A stretch of DNA of 35,348 nt from Deltaproteobacteria bacterium (GCA_019308685.1 JAFDHQ010000018.1:1-35348), one strand, 5' to 3'. Numbered from the stretch's first letter, positions 16,084 to 24,697 are shown. Numbers and translations: made by a program. The notes: generated from the sequence alone by a model not told the origin.

Positions 16084-18057
16084 TCAGGAAGGAATATTCG
16101 GCAGTATTAAAGTAAATATTGCCCCTTCATTCTTATTGTTTCTTACTTGGATAATCCCGCCATGATCTTGCATATTTTGATGGGCTACAAACAATCCAAG
16201 GCCTGTACCGCTGTGAATATTACTCTTATGTTTCGTCGTAAAATAGGGATCAAACACCCTGTCAATATGAGAAGGTGGAATTCCGGGGCCATTGTCTTTA
16301 ATCTCAATGCTAACTGTGGCCTGTTTTTCCTTTTCCGTACAATTTTTTGTTATTAATTCGATCTTTCCTCCCTCAGGGGTAAAATCCACTGCATTTGAAA
16401 GAATATTTAAAACGACCTGTTTCATTTTTTCAGAATCCATCCAGACTTGCCCGATATTTGGATCAAATTGACAGGAGACATCAATCTTCTTGGCCTTACT
16501 TTGGGGTGAGATCAGAAGAATCATTGTATCAATCAATCCATGCAGATCATTTAACTCCATGTGCGATTCTTTTGTCTTAACCAGGTCCAGAAGTTCGGTA
16601 ATAAGATTATTTATCCGGCGTGTCTCTTCCAGGGCAATCTTATGAAAGTCTTGTTGAAATTCTTCATCGTTGTATTTCTGCGGCATCATCTGTATGAAAG
16701 TCCCTATGGCTGTTAAGGGATTTTTGATCTCATGGGCAAGTCTTGCCGCCAGATTTCCTAAAAAAGAGAATTTTTCTGACCGGCTCAAGAGAGCATGTGA
16801 TTGCTTGAGTTCTTCCATCTGTTCTTGAAGCCTGCTGTAAAGTTTCGCATTTTCTATGGCAATAGCGATCTGAGGGGCAAAAACTTCCAGTGTTTCCCGG
16901 GTCTCTTTGGGTACCCCCTTCCCATCAACCGCATCCGTGGCAATAATACCGATCACTTTGGAGCGAGTGATGAGGGGAATTACATATACCGAAGTCGGTT
17001 TGCCGTGGGTCAACATAATATTCTCTTTTCTAAGGGTTGAGCTCTTTACCTCAGGCACATATTCCGGCCGTCCGGTATTGGTTACCCTGACAAGAATATT
17101 ACTTAAACGGTTTAAAGAAACCTTGTAATTTTTGATGGCCTCCGGCATTTCACCATTAACACCAATACCGTGAATGTATTCAAGAAACCCTCTGTCTTCA
17201 TTAACCAGCATAATTACGGCACGATTGATCCGGCATACGGTGGACAGAAGGTTCATAATGACCGAAAGGAGTTGTTCCAGGTCCAGCAAAGACAGGATCG
17301 CCTTACCGGTTTCCTGTATGGCTTCAAGTTGTTTGATTCTTTTATTAAGCTCTATATTCAGCAGGTTGACTTCCTCGTATTTTTGTTCGATGACCGCTTT
17401 ATCTTCTTCCATTTCCGTTATGGTTTCCATAAGAACCGATTTTGACGTGAAAAACCGTGAAAAAATCTCATGGAATCTGTTTTTGAAAGGCCATTTAATA
17501 TGGTATTCACAGTATGGATTTCCATCAAAGTAGCAACATTTTTCTTTAATTACTGCGGGGCTTCCTTTCCATATTTGCGGCATTGAAGCATAAACGCCTT
17601 GATTATACAGGCATATATTTTTTGTTACCTCCATCTTAGGGTCCCAGTGTAAACGGACAACCGCGTTATTTTTTTTAAGTTCAACAAGCTCGACTCTCTT
17701 ATTTCTATTCCAGCGGTCATTTACTTTCTGGCCATGCTTGAGCGCTTTTCTAACAGACCAAAATGCCTTGAATATAATACGCTGAGCGTAACCCAGAGAA
17801 ATGTTTTCTGTAGCATACCTGCCGATTTTATAAGCCGCCTTTTCATCATTAAGGATAGATGCCGCTCTTTTGTATAATTTTGAAATAACGCTGCAGGAAA
17901 TCCAACTGTTGGGATCTCTTAAAAAACTTTCAGGATCCTGGAGAGCATCAATTTCAGGGTCAAGATTCCCAAAAAGAGCACTGCAGTCACCGTCATTATA
18001 TTTTTTGACATAATCAAGGATTGCTTTAGAATTTATGCAACTCGTTTCCTTTTCCAT
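16084..18057 (-). CDS. Soluble sensor histidine kinase with V4R-like N-terminus and GAF domain
   Basis: The 657-residue protein has no membrane segment, so it senses a cytoplasmic signal. Residues 1-210 resemble a heme-NO-binding/V4R-like sensory module, ending in the Cys-rich CCYFDGNPYCEYHIKWP that recalls the V4R consensus C-x-F-x-G-x-P-x-C. A coiled coil follows (about 215-270), then a GAF domain (about 265-425). HisKA has LAHEIKNPL with the phospho-accepting His near residue 435. HATPase_c has NILSNAVDF, DNGPGIP and GTGLGLF. The architecture is that of an NtrB-like kinase that would pair with an NtrC-type regulator. One such regulator, lacking an adjacent kinase, starts at 21393. The pairing is inference. 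Confidence 0.9.
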   Translation of the reverse strand: MEKETSCINSKAILDYVKKYNDGDCSALFGNLDPEIDALQDPESFLRDPNSWISCSVISKLYKRAASILNDEKAAYKIGRYATENISLGYAQRIIFKAFWSVRKALKHGQKVNDRWNRNKRVELVELKKNNAVVRLHWDPKMEVTKNICLYNQGVYASMPQIWKGSPAVIKEKCCYFDGNPYCEYHIKWPFKNRFHEIFSRFFTSKSVLMETITEMEEDKAVIEQKYEEVNLLNIELNKRIKQLEAIQETGKAILSLLDLEQLLSVIMNLLSTVCRINRAVIMLVNEDRGFLEYIHGIGVNGEMPEAIKNYKVSLNRLSNILVRVTNTGRPEYVPEVKSSTLRKENIMLTHGKPTSVYVIPLITRSKVIGIIATDAVDGKGVPKETRETLEVFAPQIAIAIENAKLYSRLQEQMEELKQSHALLSRSEKFSFLGNLAARLAHEIKNPLTAIGTFIQMMPQKYNDEEFQQDFHKIALEETRRINNLITELLDLVKTKESHMELNDLHGLIDTMILLISPQSKAKKIDVSCQFDPNIGQVWMDSEKMKQVVLNILSNAVDFTPEGGKIELITKNCTEKEKQATVSIEIKDNGPGIPPSHIDRVFDPYFTTKHKSNIHSGTGLGLFVAHQNMQDHGGIIQVRNNKNEGAIFTLILPNIPS

Positions 18058-18147
18058 TTTATCAGCCGTTTTATGAGTTAAAAGCTGAGTAGGGTTGCTC
18101 CCGACCGAGGTGTGATACAGGCCGGGAATGCATAGCTTTTCTGAATT

Positions 18148-19686
18148 TTATAACTTTAAAATTCGGGTGTTTCTTTGATCTGACATCAATTTTTTATATT
18201 TTTCGGTTAAAACGGGCACCGATTTTCTGAAAATTGAAAGGCTTTCTCCCTGTACGTTAAATATTGATCTGTTATTGTCTCTGAAACATGGATCGGGTAC
18301 GGCATCATCTCTTAAGGACCAAGCCGGAAGTCTGAAAAAAGGCATAATATTTAAAAGTGCATTTTTTATTTTTTGCGTGTAATTGGATAGATTAAAAATT
18401 TTAGTATTATAATCGAGAATAGTCTCAAAGTCCAAATTTTTCGACGGCTGTCTGACAATGTTCTGGCCAAAAACACCGTCATCGTCAAAAACAACATCCG
18501 GCAGAGATACGGCAAGGTCATAAATCTTGGTTTTGGGATATACATGACATTCCCCTACCTTAAAGATATGTCCGCCCGGACCTTTGTATTTAGACAAATT
18601 TTGGACAAAATCAAAGCTTTCTTTAAGATCTTTTTCCGTATCACCCGGATACCCTGAAATCATAAAAATGATCATCGGAATTTCATTTCGGGACGCTTCT
18701 TTGAAAATAGCTTGGGTATTTGCAATATATTTTTCATAATGAGATTTATCCTTAACTTTATTCATGCGTCTTAACGTATTGTAACTGGCCGACTCAAAGC
18801 CAAGGGCGATAATGCTGCACACATCTGCAATGCCGGAGATAATGGAAGGATCAAGAACATCGCAACGACTTTCAAAATTCACTTTCATTCCCAATGACCT
18901 GAGGAGTGGAAACAGATCAAAGGATTTAAAAAGAGCATCACTCACCAGCAGTGTGGGTGCATTAATTTTATCTACCAAATTTTTCAAATCGTTCTGGATG
19001 ATTTCTGACGGCACTTTTCTTCTATGGGGTCGTATAAATTCCTCCATGCAAAAATTACACCCATAGGCACAGCCCCTGCTGAATGCATAGGGTAGAATAT
19101 CGTAATCACCGGGATACATTAATAAATCAAGGTTAAGAAGCGCTTTTTGGGCAAGATCAAACCGTTTCCCTCTCCTGCTTAAATGGGTTTGGCCCTCTTT
19201 TTTCCACACAATGTTGGGGATATTCTCATTTATCGGGTTTTTCCCCTCATGCAAAAGTTCAACGATCTTCAGTGAAGGCTCTTCGCCTTCACCCAAAACA
19301 ATCAAATCGACGGCCGTGGTTTTGGAAAAGATTTCTTCATAGTAAATGGTCGGGAAATACCCCCCTAAAAAGATAAAAATATCAGGGTCCAACTTCTTAA
19401 TAAGATTGCAAATATCAACAACCTCTTCTGCCTGGGAAATTGCCGTGCATGATATGCCGACTCCCTTTGGTTTTATTTTAGCCAGGTCTTTAAAGAATTC
19501 CCGAATTATCTGTTTTTTTCCATCTTTGTTAAGAGGCAAACCATAGTCCATGGCTATGGAAATAACTTTGATTTCTATGTCCGGTCTTTTAATCTTTATA
19601 AAACTCGTGATTTCCAGAATAGGTAAGGGATAAGCAGGGACATACATCCCTGTATTTTTTGAAATCGGCTCAATAAACAAGAACAT
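18148..19686 (-). CDS. B12-binding-domain-type radical SAM protein
   Basis: The 512-aa protein combines an N-terminal Rossmann-like B12-binding-type domain (about 1-150; GVGISCTAIS and IFLGGYFPTIY are visible) with a radical SAM core. The [4Fe-4S]-SAM motif is GCAYGCNFC (C-x3-C-x2-C, about residue 205-215). The DxHxxG cobalamin-ligand motif is absent, so base-off B12 binding may not occur in the usual way. The GEGEEPSLKIVELL segment is typical of this superfamily. The C-terminal 120 residues have no assignment. It follows the LpxL-like acyltransferase gene by 28 bp on the same strand, which points to lipid or membrane-linked chemistry, but the reaction cannot be named. Confidence 0.88.
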   Translation of the reverse strand: MFLFIEPISKNTGMYVPAYPLPILEITSFIKIKRPDIEIKVISIAMDYGLPLNKDGKKQIIREFFKDLAKIKPKGVGISCTAISQAEEVVDICNLIKKLDPDIFIFLGGYFPTIYYEEIFSKTTAVDLIVLGEGEEPSLKIVELLHEGKNPINENIPNIVWKKEGQTHLSRRGKRFDLAQKALLNLDLLMYPGDYDILPYAFSRGCAYGCNFCMEEFIRPHRRKVPSEIIQNDLKNLVDKINAPTLLVSDALFKSFDLFPLLRSLGMKVNFESRCDVLDPSIISGIADVCSIIALGFESASYNTLRRMNKVKDKSHYEKYIANTQAIFKEASRNEIPMIIFMISGYPGDTEKDLKESFDFVQNLSKYKGPGGHIFKVGECHVYPKTKIYDLAVSLPDVVFDDDGVFGQNIVRQPSKNLDFETILDYNTKIFNLSNYTQKIKNALLNIMPFFRLPAWSLRDDAVPDPCFRDNNRSIFNVQGESLSIFRKSVPVLTEKYKKLMSDQRNTRILKL

Positions 19687-19714
19687 TTAAAATCCTATAG
19701 TATCTGACTCAGGC

Positions 19715-20680
19715 TCAAATAAGGGAAGGTTCAAGCACAGGAGATGCCGGTGTTTCTGTTGCCACGTCAGTGGGTGCAAAAATATCCAAATTCGAATATT
19801 TTTTCCATTGATACCATTCTTCAGGAAATTTGTATATATAATGTTCCATAAATTTTAGGACGACCTCCCCGATGGACATATCCATGGATCGCTGATACTG
19901 CTTTGTCATTTCTTCCCAAGAAGATGTTATAAATTTATATCTTTGCCAGGAATCTCTGTGCATAGCTCCAAAAACGATAGCGGCCTTACATCTTTTGGAC
20001 AGAATATTTATTGTTTTGTCCATATGAATATGCTTGCCCAGAAAATCTATTTTTTTATTACGACAGGGCCTCCATTCATCTATCTCGTCACATTGGGTTA
20101 TCACAACCCGGTTTTCTTTTAGATTTTCAGAAATCGCTTTCATGATATTTGGGGTCCGGTCCGGGTCAATAAATCTGGCTGAAACTTCGCCGGCGCGTTG
20201 ATTTGATATTTCCCGCAACCGGTTTGTTTTAAATTTCACCACAATGGTTACCGGGTAATTATTTAACGCCAAATAACCCGGAATGAATTCAACCCCCCCG
20301 AGATGACCGGTGATTAAAAGAACACCCTTACCTTTGTTAAGCGCTTGATTTATATAGGTTATACCTTGATTCTCTATGTGTGTTCGGAAAAAGGTTTTCC
20401 ATGTTTCATTAGCGGAAAAGGCATTAAAAATTTTTTCGTAGTAATGGAATAAAATCCCTCTAAAAACGTCTCTTGTAATGGATTTTATTTCAGAGCTGTT
20501 TTTATGGTCCATGAAAACCGTTTTAACAGCCCTTTTGATTTTCCATTTTTCTTTTCTATTAAAGAAAAAATATAATTTACCCAAAATGCTCATATAAAAT
20601 AGGGTCATCCTCCACCCCAGCATCCTGCATAAAAAAATGTTGAATCGCCCTTGTAGAAAAGAACTTAAATTGATCTTCAT
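19715..20680 (-). CDS. LpxL/HtrB-like lysophospholipid or lipid A acyltransferase
   Basis: The 321-aa protein has the acyltransferase active-site motif GHLGGVEF (H-x4-E) near residue 130, with VVKFKTNRL and a later CDEIDEW segment in positions seen in the HtrB/LpxL family. A basic, hydrophobic N-terminus (RMTLFYMSILGKLYFFF) likely anchors it to the inner face of the cytoplasmic membrane. The length fits the family. It could acylate lipid A or another lipid. Because it is paired with a radical SAM gene rather than with lpx genes, a specialised acceptor is possible. The ATG is preceded by a GAGGTATACCC-type site. It appears to be the first gene of this minus-strand pair. Confidence 0.85.
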   Translation of the reverse strand: MKINLSSFLQGRFNIFLCRMLGWRMTLFYMSILGKLYFFFNRKEKWKIKRAVKTVFMDHKNSSEIKSITRDVFRGILFHYYEKIFNAFSANETWKTFFRTHIENQGITYINQALNKGKGVLLITGHLGGVEFIPGYLALNNYPVTIVVKFKTNRLREISNQRAGEVSARFIDPDRTPNIMKAISENLKENRVVITQCDEIDEWRPCRNKKIDFLGKHIHMDKTINILSKRCKAAIVFGAMHRDSWQRYKFITSSWEEMTKQYQRSMDMSIGEVVLKFMEHYIYKFPEEWYQWKKYSNLDIFAPTDVATETPASPVLEPSLI

Positions 20681-21113
20681 GGGTATACCTCCATCGTGTT
20701 CTTGGATTTTTTTCCGCTTATAGCTGGATAGAATTTCAAAAACGTATAATTCACAACATCAAGATGAAAATAGAGGCGCAACGAGGATTATTTTTTGAGC
20801 ATAACGCAGAGACTTGTCCGCCTCCGGCGGATTGTGCGAAAAGACCATTAATCAACAGACTCATCTATTCAGGTTGAACCTATGATGTCTATCAATCCAT
20901 TTGCTTTCTTTTTTATCAAAAAACGTGCCACAACCTGCCGAATAGATGGGATCTGGGTTTTAAAAAGCTGTTTTGAGATAGACTTACGATAAGAATCTAT
21001 TTAAGATCCTTGTTTAGAGCGATGTTACATTAATTGAATAATATGAAAATATATAACAAAACAATTTATACTTTTAATAGACGAGGCTCGGCATGGAGAA
21101 TCAGATAAGAGAT

Positions 21114-21154
21114 ATGCACAGAAAAATGTGCACGATGCACATTTTTCTGTGCAT
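21114..21154. repeat. Perfect 19-bp hairpin with nested TGCACA palindromes
   Basis: Two 19-nt arms are exact inverted copies around a 3-nt CGA loop. Each arm is itself palindromic at its ends (TGCACA-GAAAAA-TGTGCA), so TGCACA/TGTGCA occurs four times in alternating orientation. It lies 133 bp upstream of the sigma-54-type promoter, a usual distance for an enhancer-type activator site, although it could also be a transcript hairpin. Confidence 0.65.
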
Positions 21155-21286
21155 TTTAGTTTTGAACACTCTATGATTGACGAAAATAAAATTTTATGAT
21201 GAAATATTTTTTAAGGATCTTAACACCGAATTAACCATAAAATAATAATAACTTAACATAGTCTGACGCAGGTGGGCTTAAAAAAC

Positions 21287-21303
21287 ATGGCATAAAGTTT
21301 GCT
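21287..21303 (+). promoter_or_regulatory. Sigma-54-type promoter for the response regulator gene
   Basis: TGGCATA-AAGT-TTGCT matches the consensus TGGCAYR-N4-TTGCW, with GG and GC exactly 10 nt apart. Transcription would start near 21314, giving a leader of about 80 nt. Because the gene encodes a sigma-54 activator, autoregulation is likely. Confidence 0.7.
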
Positions 21304-21392
21304 TGTTCGGCCATTGTTTTAAATCTCCCGATATTTGTAAACCGGCCCATCCGAAACTTGCGGATTATAAATGAAGAACGAGTAAACTGGAT

Positions 21393-22745
21393 ATGAAAAA
21401 AAATCATACGATTCTTGTTGTGGATGATGAAAATGGCGTTCGCCAGTCATTCAACATGGTCTTAAAAGATGACTATAATGTGCTTCTGGCGGGTACAGGT
21501 CAACAAGCTATAGATATTTTTATAAAAAATAAAGTCGATCTGGTTTTGCTAGATATCCTTTTGCCGGATACCGGAGGCCTGAACCTCCTTGAAAAATTCA
21601 AGGAAGCAGATCCTAATACAGAAATAATCATGGTAACCGCAGTTAATGAAGTTCAAACGGCGGTAAAGGCGATTAAACTGGGGGCGTATGAATATATTAT
21701 TAAACCGTTTGTTGTGGATGATGTCTTGACGGTAATCCATCGGGCCATGGAAAAACGAAGTCTGGTAAAAGAAGTTGCCTATCTAAAGGACGAACTCGAA
21801 CGATATTGCCCCTTTGAGAAGATGGTCGGCAAAGATGAAAAGATGATAAAAATCTTTGAGTTGATATCGATTGTTTCTCAAGGTGATGGCAGCGTACTGA
21901 TACAGGGGGAAAGCGGTACGGGCAAGGAACTGGTTGCCAGAGCCATTCATAACCGGGGATCAAGACATAAAGATCCGTTTGTGGTTATTAATTGTTCCGC
22001 CATACCGGCGACCCTGATGGAGAGTAAAATTTTCGGTCACAACAGGGGAGCGTTTACCGGGGCCACCCATACCAGTGTCGGAAAACTGGAAATTGCAGAC
22101 AAGGGGACTATTTTACTGGATGATATCGATTCTCTGGATATCAATATGCAGGCTAAGCTTCTACGAATCATTCAGGAAAAAGAATTTGAAAGACTCGGCA
22201 GCACCAAGGTTGTCAAGGTTGATGTCAGGTTTGTGGCATCTTCGAACAAAGACCTCAATAATTTGATTTTACAGGAAGAATTTCGTGAAGATCTCTATTA
22301 TAGGCTGGCCGTTTTTCCCATCGAACTCCCTCCCCTAAGAGAAAGAAAAGACGATATCCCACTTCTATTGAACCACTTTTTGGAATTAAATTCCATGAAT
22401 ACCGGGAAACCTCCCAAAATATTTTCCGAAGAGGCCGTTGACATATTAACAGAATATGATTGGCCGGGAAATGTCAGAGAACTTCAAAACCTGGTAGAAA
22501 GATTGTTTGCCATTACAAAAGGCTCTGTGATTCATCTTAAAGATATTTCCACTTTCAACACTGGTAAAAGGGGAATTAAAGATATGACCCTTAAACAAGC
22601 CGTTAGAGAATTTGAGAAAAATTACATTTCCGAGATTCTTGAAAGCGTTGACGGCAATAGAAAAAAGGCTGCAGAACGACTGGGAATACACCGTAATACA
22701 CTTTTTGCCAAAACCGTCGAATTCGGTTTGAATACAAACAAATAA
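21393..22745 (+). CDS. Sigma-54-dependent response regulator (NtrC/AtoC family)
   Basis: The 450-residue protein has three domains. The receiver domain (about 1-120) has the acidic pair VVDDE, the phospho-acceptor Asp in VLLDILLPD (about residue 53) and KPF. The AAA+ domain has Walker A GESGTGKE (about 172), GAFTGA for sigma-54 contact (about 220) and a Walker B region reading ILLDDID, where most family members have LDEI. A Fis-type helix-turn-helix (KKAAERLGIHRNTL) is at the C-terminus. It would activate sigma-54 promoters on phosphorylation. No kinase gene is adjacent, but the soluble kinase at 16084 is a candidate. It lies directly upstream of the RsbRD-dsrMKJOP unit, so control of sulfate respiration or of an energy signal is a reasonable inference. 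Confidence 0.95.
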   Translation: MKKNHTILVVDDENGVRQSFNMVLKDDYNVLLAGTGQQAIDIFIKNKVDLVLLDILLPDTGGLNLLEKFKEADPNTEIIMVTAVNEVQTAVKAIKLGAYEYIIKPFVVDDVLTVIHRAMEKRSLVKEVAYLKDELERYCPFEKMVGKDEKMIKIFELISIVSQGDGSVLIQGESGTGKELVARAIHNRGSRHKDPFVVINCSAIPATLMESKIFGHNRGAFTGATHTSVGKLEIADKGTILLDDIDSLDINMQAKLLRIIQEKEFERLGSTKVVKVDVRFVASSNKDLNNLILQEEFREDLYYRLAVFPIELPPLRERKDDIPLLLNHFLELNSMNTGKPPKIFSEEAVDILTEYDWPGNVRELQNLVERLFAITKGSVIHLKDISTFNTGKRGIKDMTLKQAVREFEKNYISEILESVDGNRKKAAERLGIHRNTLFAKTVEFGLNTNK

Positions 22746-22806
22746 ACCTATCGGAAATTCTACAAAGGAAACCTCCTCTATTTCACATCTTTTTTTTTAT
22801 TTATCC

Positions 22807-22835
22807 TTGACATGAATTTGCAAAATGTTTATAGG
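22807..22835 (+). promoter_or_regulatory. Sigma-70-type promoter upstream of the RsbRD-dsr unit
   Basis: A perfect TTGACA and a TATAGG -10 box are 17 bp apart. Transcription would start near 22842 and give a leader of about 150 nt before the RsbRD-type gene. Confidence 0.65.
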
Positions 22836-22902
22836 ACTTTTTTCAATGTGATTTTTCTGTTTTTTTTCTCCAAATGGAAATGGTTTATCTCCAACGGGAA
22901 CG

Positions 22903-22959
22903 GTCGATTAACCAACTGATATTAATAGGCAATTTTGTTAATATCGACTGGTGATCGAC
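22903..22959 (+). promoter_or_regulatory. Long bulged hairpin in the dsr leader
   Basis: Three stacked stems can form: GTCGAT/ATCGAC, ACCA/TGGT and GATATTAA/TTAATATC, 18 bp in all. Small internal loops separate them, and the apical loop is 12 nt. It lies between the predicted transcription start and the RsbRD-type start codon. It could be an RNA control element or, as DNA, an operator. Confidence 0.5.
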
Positions 22960-22993
22960 TCAATAGAAGTGGAAATTTGGAGCGGTCCTGAAT

Positions 22994-23539
22994 ATGAGGC
23001 TCAACAATTTGCTGGCGCAAAGAAAAACCGCGATTATAAAAAACTGGTTTACTTTAGCAGTTGAAACTTATCCGCCCGACACCGCATCATTTCTAAAAAA
23101 GCAAAAAGATCCGTTTGCCAACCCTGTTGGAAGAACCATATCCCGGGGATTGGAAGCATTGTATAATGAACTCCTCAAAGAGATGGACCATGACTCCATA
23201 ATTTCCTTCCTCGATCCTATCATCAGGATCAGAGCGATTCAAAACTTCTCCCCTGCACAAGCCATAAGTTTCATCTTTCTTTTAAAAAAGGCCATAAGAG
23301 AAAATATAAAAAAGGAGGCTTTGGAAGAGCAGCTTTTCAATGAACTGCTGTTGTTCGAGTCAAAAATCGATCAATTGGCCATGATTGCGTTTAACCTTTA
23401 CATGGAATGCAAAGAAAAGATTTACGACCTCAAAGCCAATGAGATGAGAAATACAACTTATAAGGCTTTTAAGAGGGCGGGTTTGGTTAGAGAGATGCCG
23501 GTGGATGAACCGGACATTAAACCTAATGTTAATACTTAA
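22994..23539 (+). CDS. RsbRD N-terminal domain protein upstream of dsrM
   Basis: A 181-aa, mostly helical, soluble protein. LLAQRKTAIIKNWFTLAVETYP at the start and the FSPAQAISFIFLLKKAIRE helix in the middle are the features of the RsbRD N-terminal (RsbT co-antagonist) domain. In stressosome proteins this domain binds signals and is fused to STAS; no STAS domain is present here. The last 20 residues (Asp/Pro-rich) look disordered. It ends 117 bp before dsrM and shares its promoter, so it may be a regulator or assembly partner of the Dsr complex. Function is unproven. Confidence 0.8.
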   Translation: MRLNNLLAQRKTAIIKNWFTLAVETYPPDTASFLKKQKDPFANPVGRTISRGLEALYNELLKEMDHDSIISFLDPIIRIRAIQNFSPAQAISFIFLLKKAIRENIKKEALEEQLFNELLLFESKIDQLAMIAFNLYMECKEKIYDLKANEMRNTTYKAFKRAGLVREMPVDEPDIKPNVNT

Positions 23540-23656
23540 GGAGGCTTCAAACGGTATATTAGTTTTTTGAAAAATCATTTGTAAAAAAGCTGCCTGAGAC
23601 GATTTTGGATAAACTTTATATGTTGTTATGAGGCCATTAAGTGAGGTAATGGTATA

Positions 23657-24694
23657 ATGAATATTAGTTACATGTATTCCCTCGTAGCGGTAATCGTTCT
23701 GTTTCTGGTTGCCTATGTGGGCGTTATGTTGCCGGGGGGTGAGGTATTTTTTGGTATTATCATACCTTATCTGGCGTTAGTTATTTTTATTTTGGGATTT
23801 ATAAACCGCATTATAGACTGGGCCCGTTCACCGGTTCCTTTTCGCATTCCCACAACATGCGGTCAGGAAAAATCTTTGCCCTGGATCAAACCCAACAGCA
23901 TTGACAACCCCACGACTATCGGCGGCGTTATTATTCGGATGTTTCTGGAAATCGTTTTTTTCCGGTCATTATTCAGAAATACAAAAATGGCATTAAAAGA
24001 GGGCGATAAGCTTTCCTATGAATGGGAAAAGTGGTTGTGGCTCTTTTCGCTGGCATTTCACTGGACCTTTTTCGTCGTATTATTCAGACATCTTCGATTC
24101 TTTTCGGAACCGGTGCCGGCTTTAGTGGAATTAGTGGCAAAACTGGACGGTTTTCTGCAGATCGGACTGCCGGAGCTTAGAATTTCCGGCGTGGTCCTGC
24201 TGGCCGCTTTAATCTTCTTGTTCTTAAGAAGAATATATATTCCACAGATGAGATATATTTCACTGGCTTCAGACTATTTCCCCCTGTTTTTGATTATTGG
24301 CATTGCGTTTACCGGAATCTTGATGCGCTACTTTACTAAGGTGGATATCGTGGGTGTAAAAGAGTTTACCATGAGCCTGGCAACTTTTAAGCCCCATATC
24401 ACTGAAGGAATCGGCAGCATTTTTTATGTGCACCTATTTTTTGTCAGTGTTCTTTTAGCCTATTTCCCCTTCAGCAAACTCATGCACCTGGGAGGAATTT
24501 TTATGAGCCCCACCCGAAATATGGTCAACAACAACCGTTTTAAAAGACATATCAATCCATGGAATTATCCTGTCAAGGTTCACACATATGAAGCATATGA
24601 AGACGAGTTCAGGGAAAAGATGGTCGAAGCAGGATTGCGCGTGGATAAACCGTTAGCGGCGAAACCGCCGGAGGAACCAGAGGAAAAGGAGTAA
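23657..24694 (+). CDS. dsrM: DsrM, menaquinol-oxidising cytochrome b subunit
   Basis: DsrM is the NarI-like di-heme b membrane subunit of the DsrMKJOP complex, which links the menaquinone pool to DsrC and dissimilatory sulfite reductase. The 345-aa protein has about six hydrophobic segments. Histidines are suited to heme ligation in FHWTFFVVLFRHL and in the late YVHLFFVSVLLAYFPFSKLMH segment. The sequence IPTTCGQEKSLPWIKP near the N-terminus is a DsrM feature. The C-terminus is cytoplasmic and charged. It is the first of five dsr genes, 3 bp before dsrK. Confidence 0.95.
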   Translation: MNISYMYSLVAVIVLFLVAYVGVMLPGGEVFFGIIIPYLALVIFILGFINRIIDWARSPVPFRIPTTCGQEKSLPWIKPNSIDNPTTIGGVIIRMFLEIVFFRSLFRNTKMALKEGDKLSYEWEKWLWLFSLAFHWTFFVVLFRHLRFFSEPVPALVELVAKLDGFLQIGLPELRISGVVLLAALIFLFLRRIYIPQMRYISLASDYFPLFLIIGIAFTGILMRYFTKVDIVGVKEFTMSLATFKPHITEGIGSIFYVHLFFVSVLLAYFPFSKLMHLGGIFMSPTRNMVNNNRFKRHINPWNYPVKVHTYEAYEDEFREKMVEAGLRVDKPLAAKPPEEPEEKE

Positions 24695-24697
24695 GTA

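Larger units (their letters stand above)
20681..21392. other. Divergent intergenic region (acyltransferase / response regulator)
   Basis: This 712-bp stretch has no credible gene. It contains a degenerate match to the MITE-like core near 20771-20812 (ACGAGGATT then TTGAGCATAACGCAGA), a TCCGCC-TCC-GGCGGA hairpin at 20818, the nested palindrome at 21114-21154 and the sigma-54-type promoter at 21287. Confidence 0.6.

Noticed and set aside
20818-20832. TCCGCC-TCC-GGCGGA hairpin as a regulatory site
   Set aside because: It is a short GC palindrome common in repeat remnants; no T-run or promoter is next to it.
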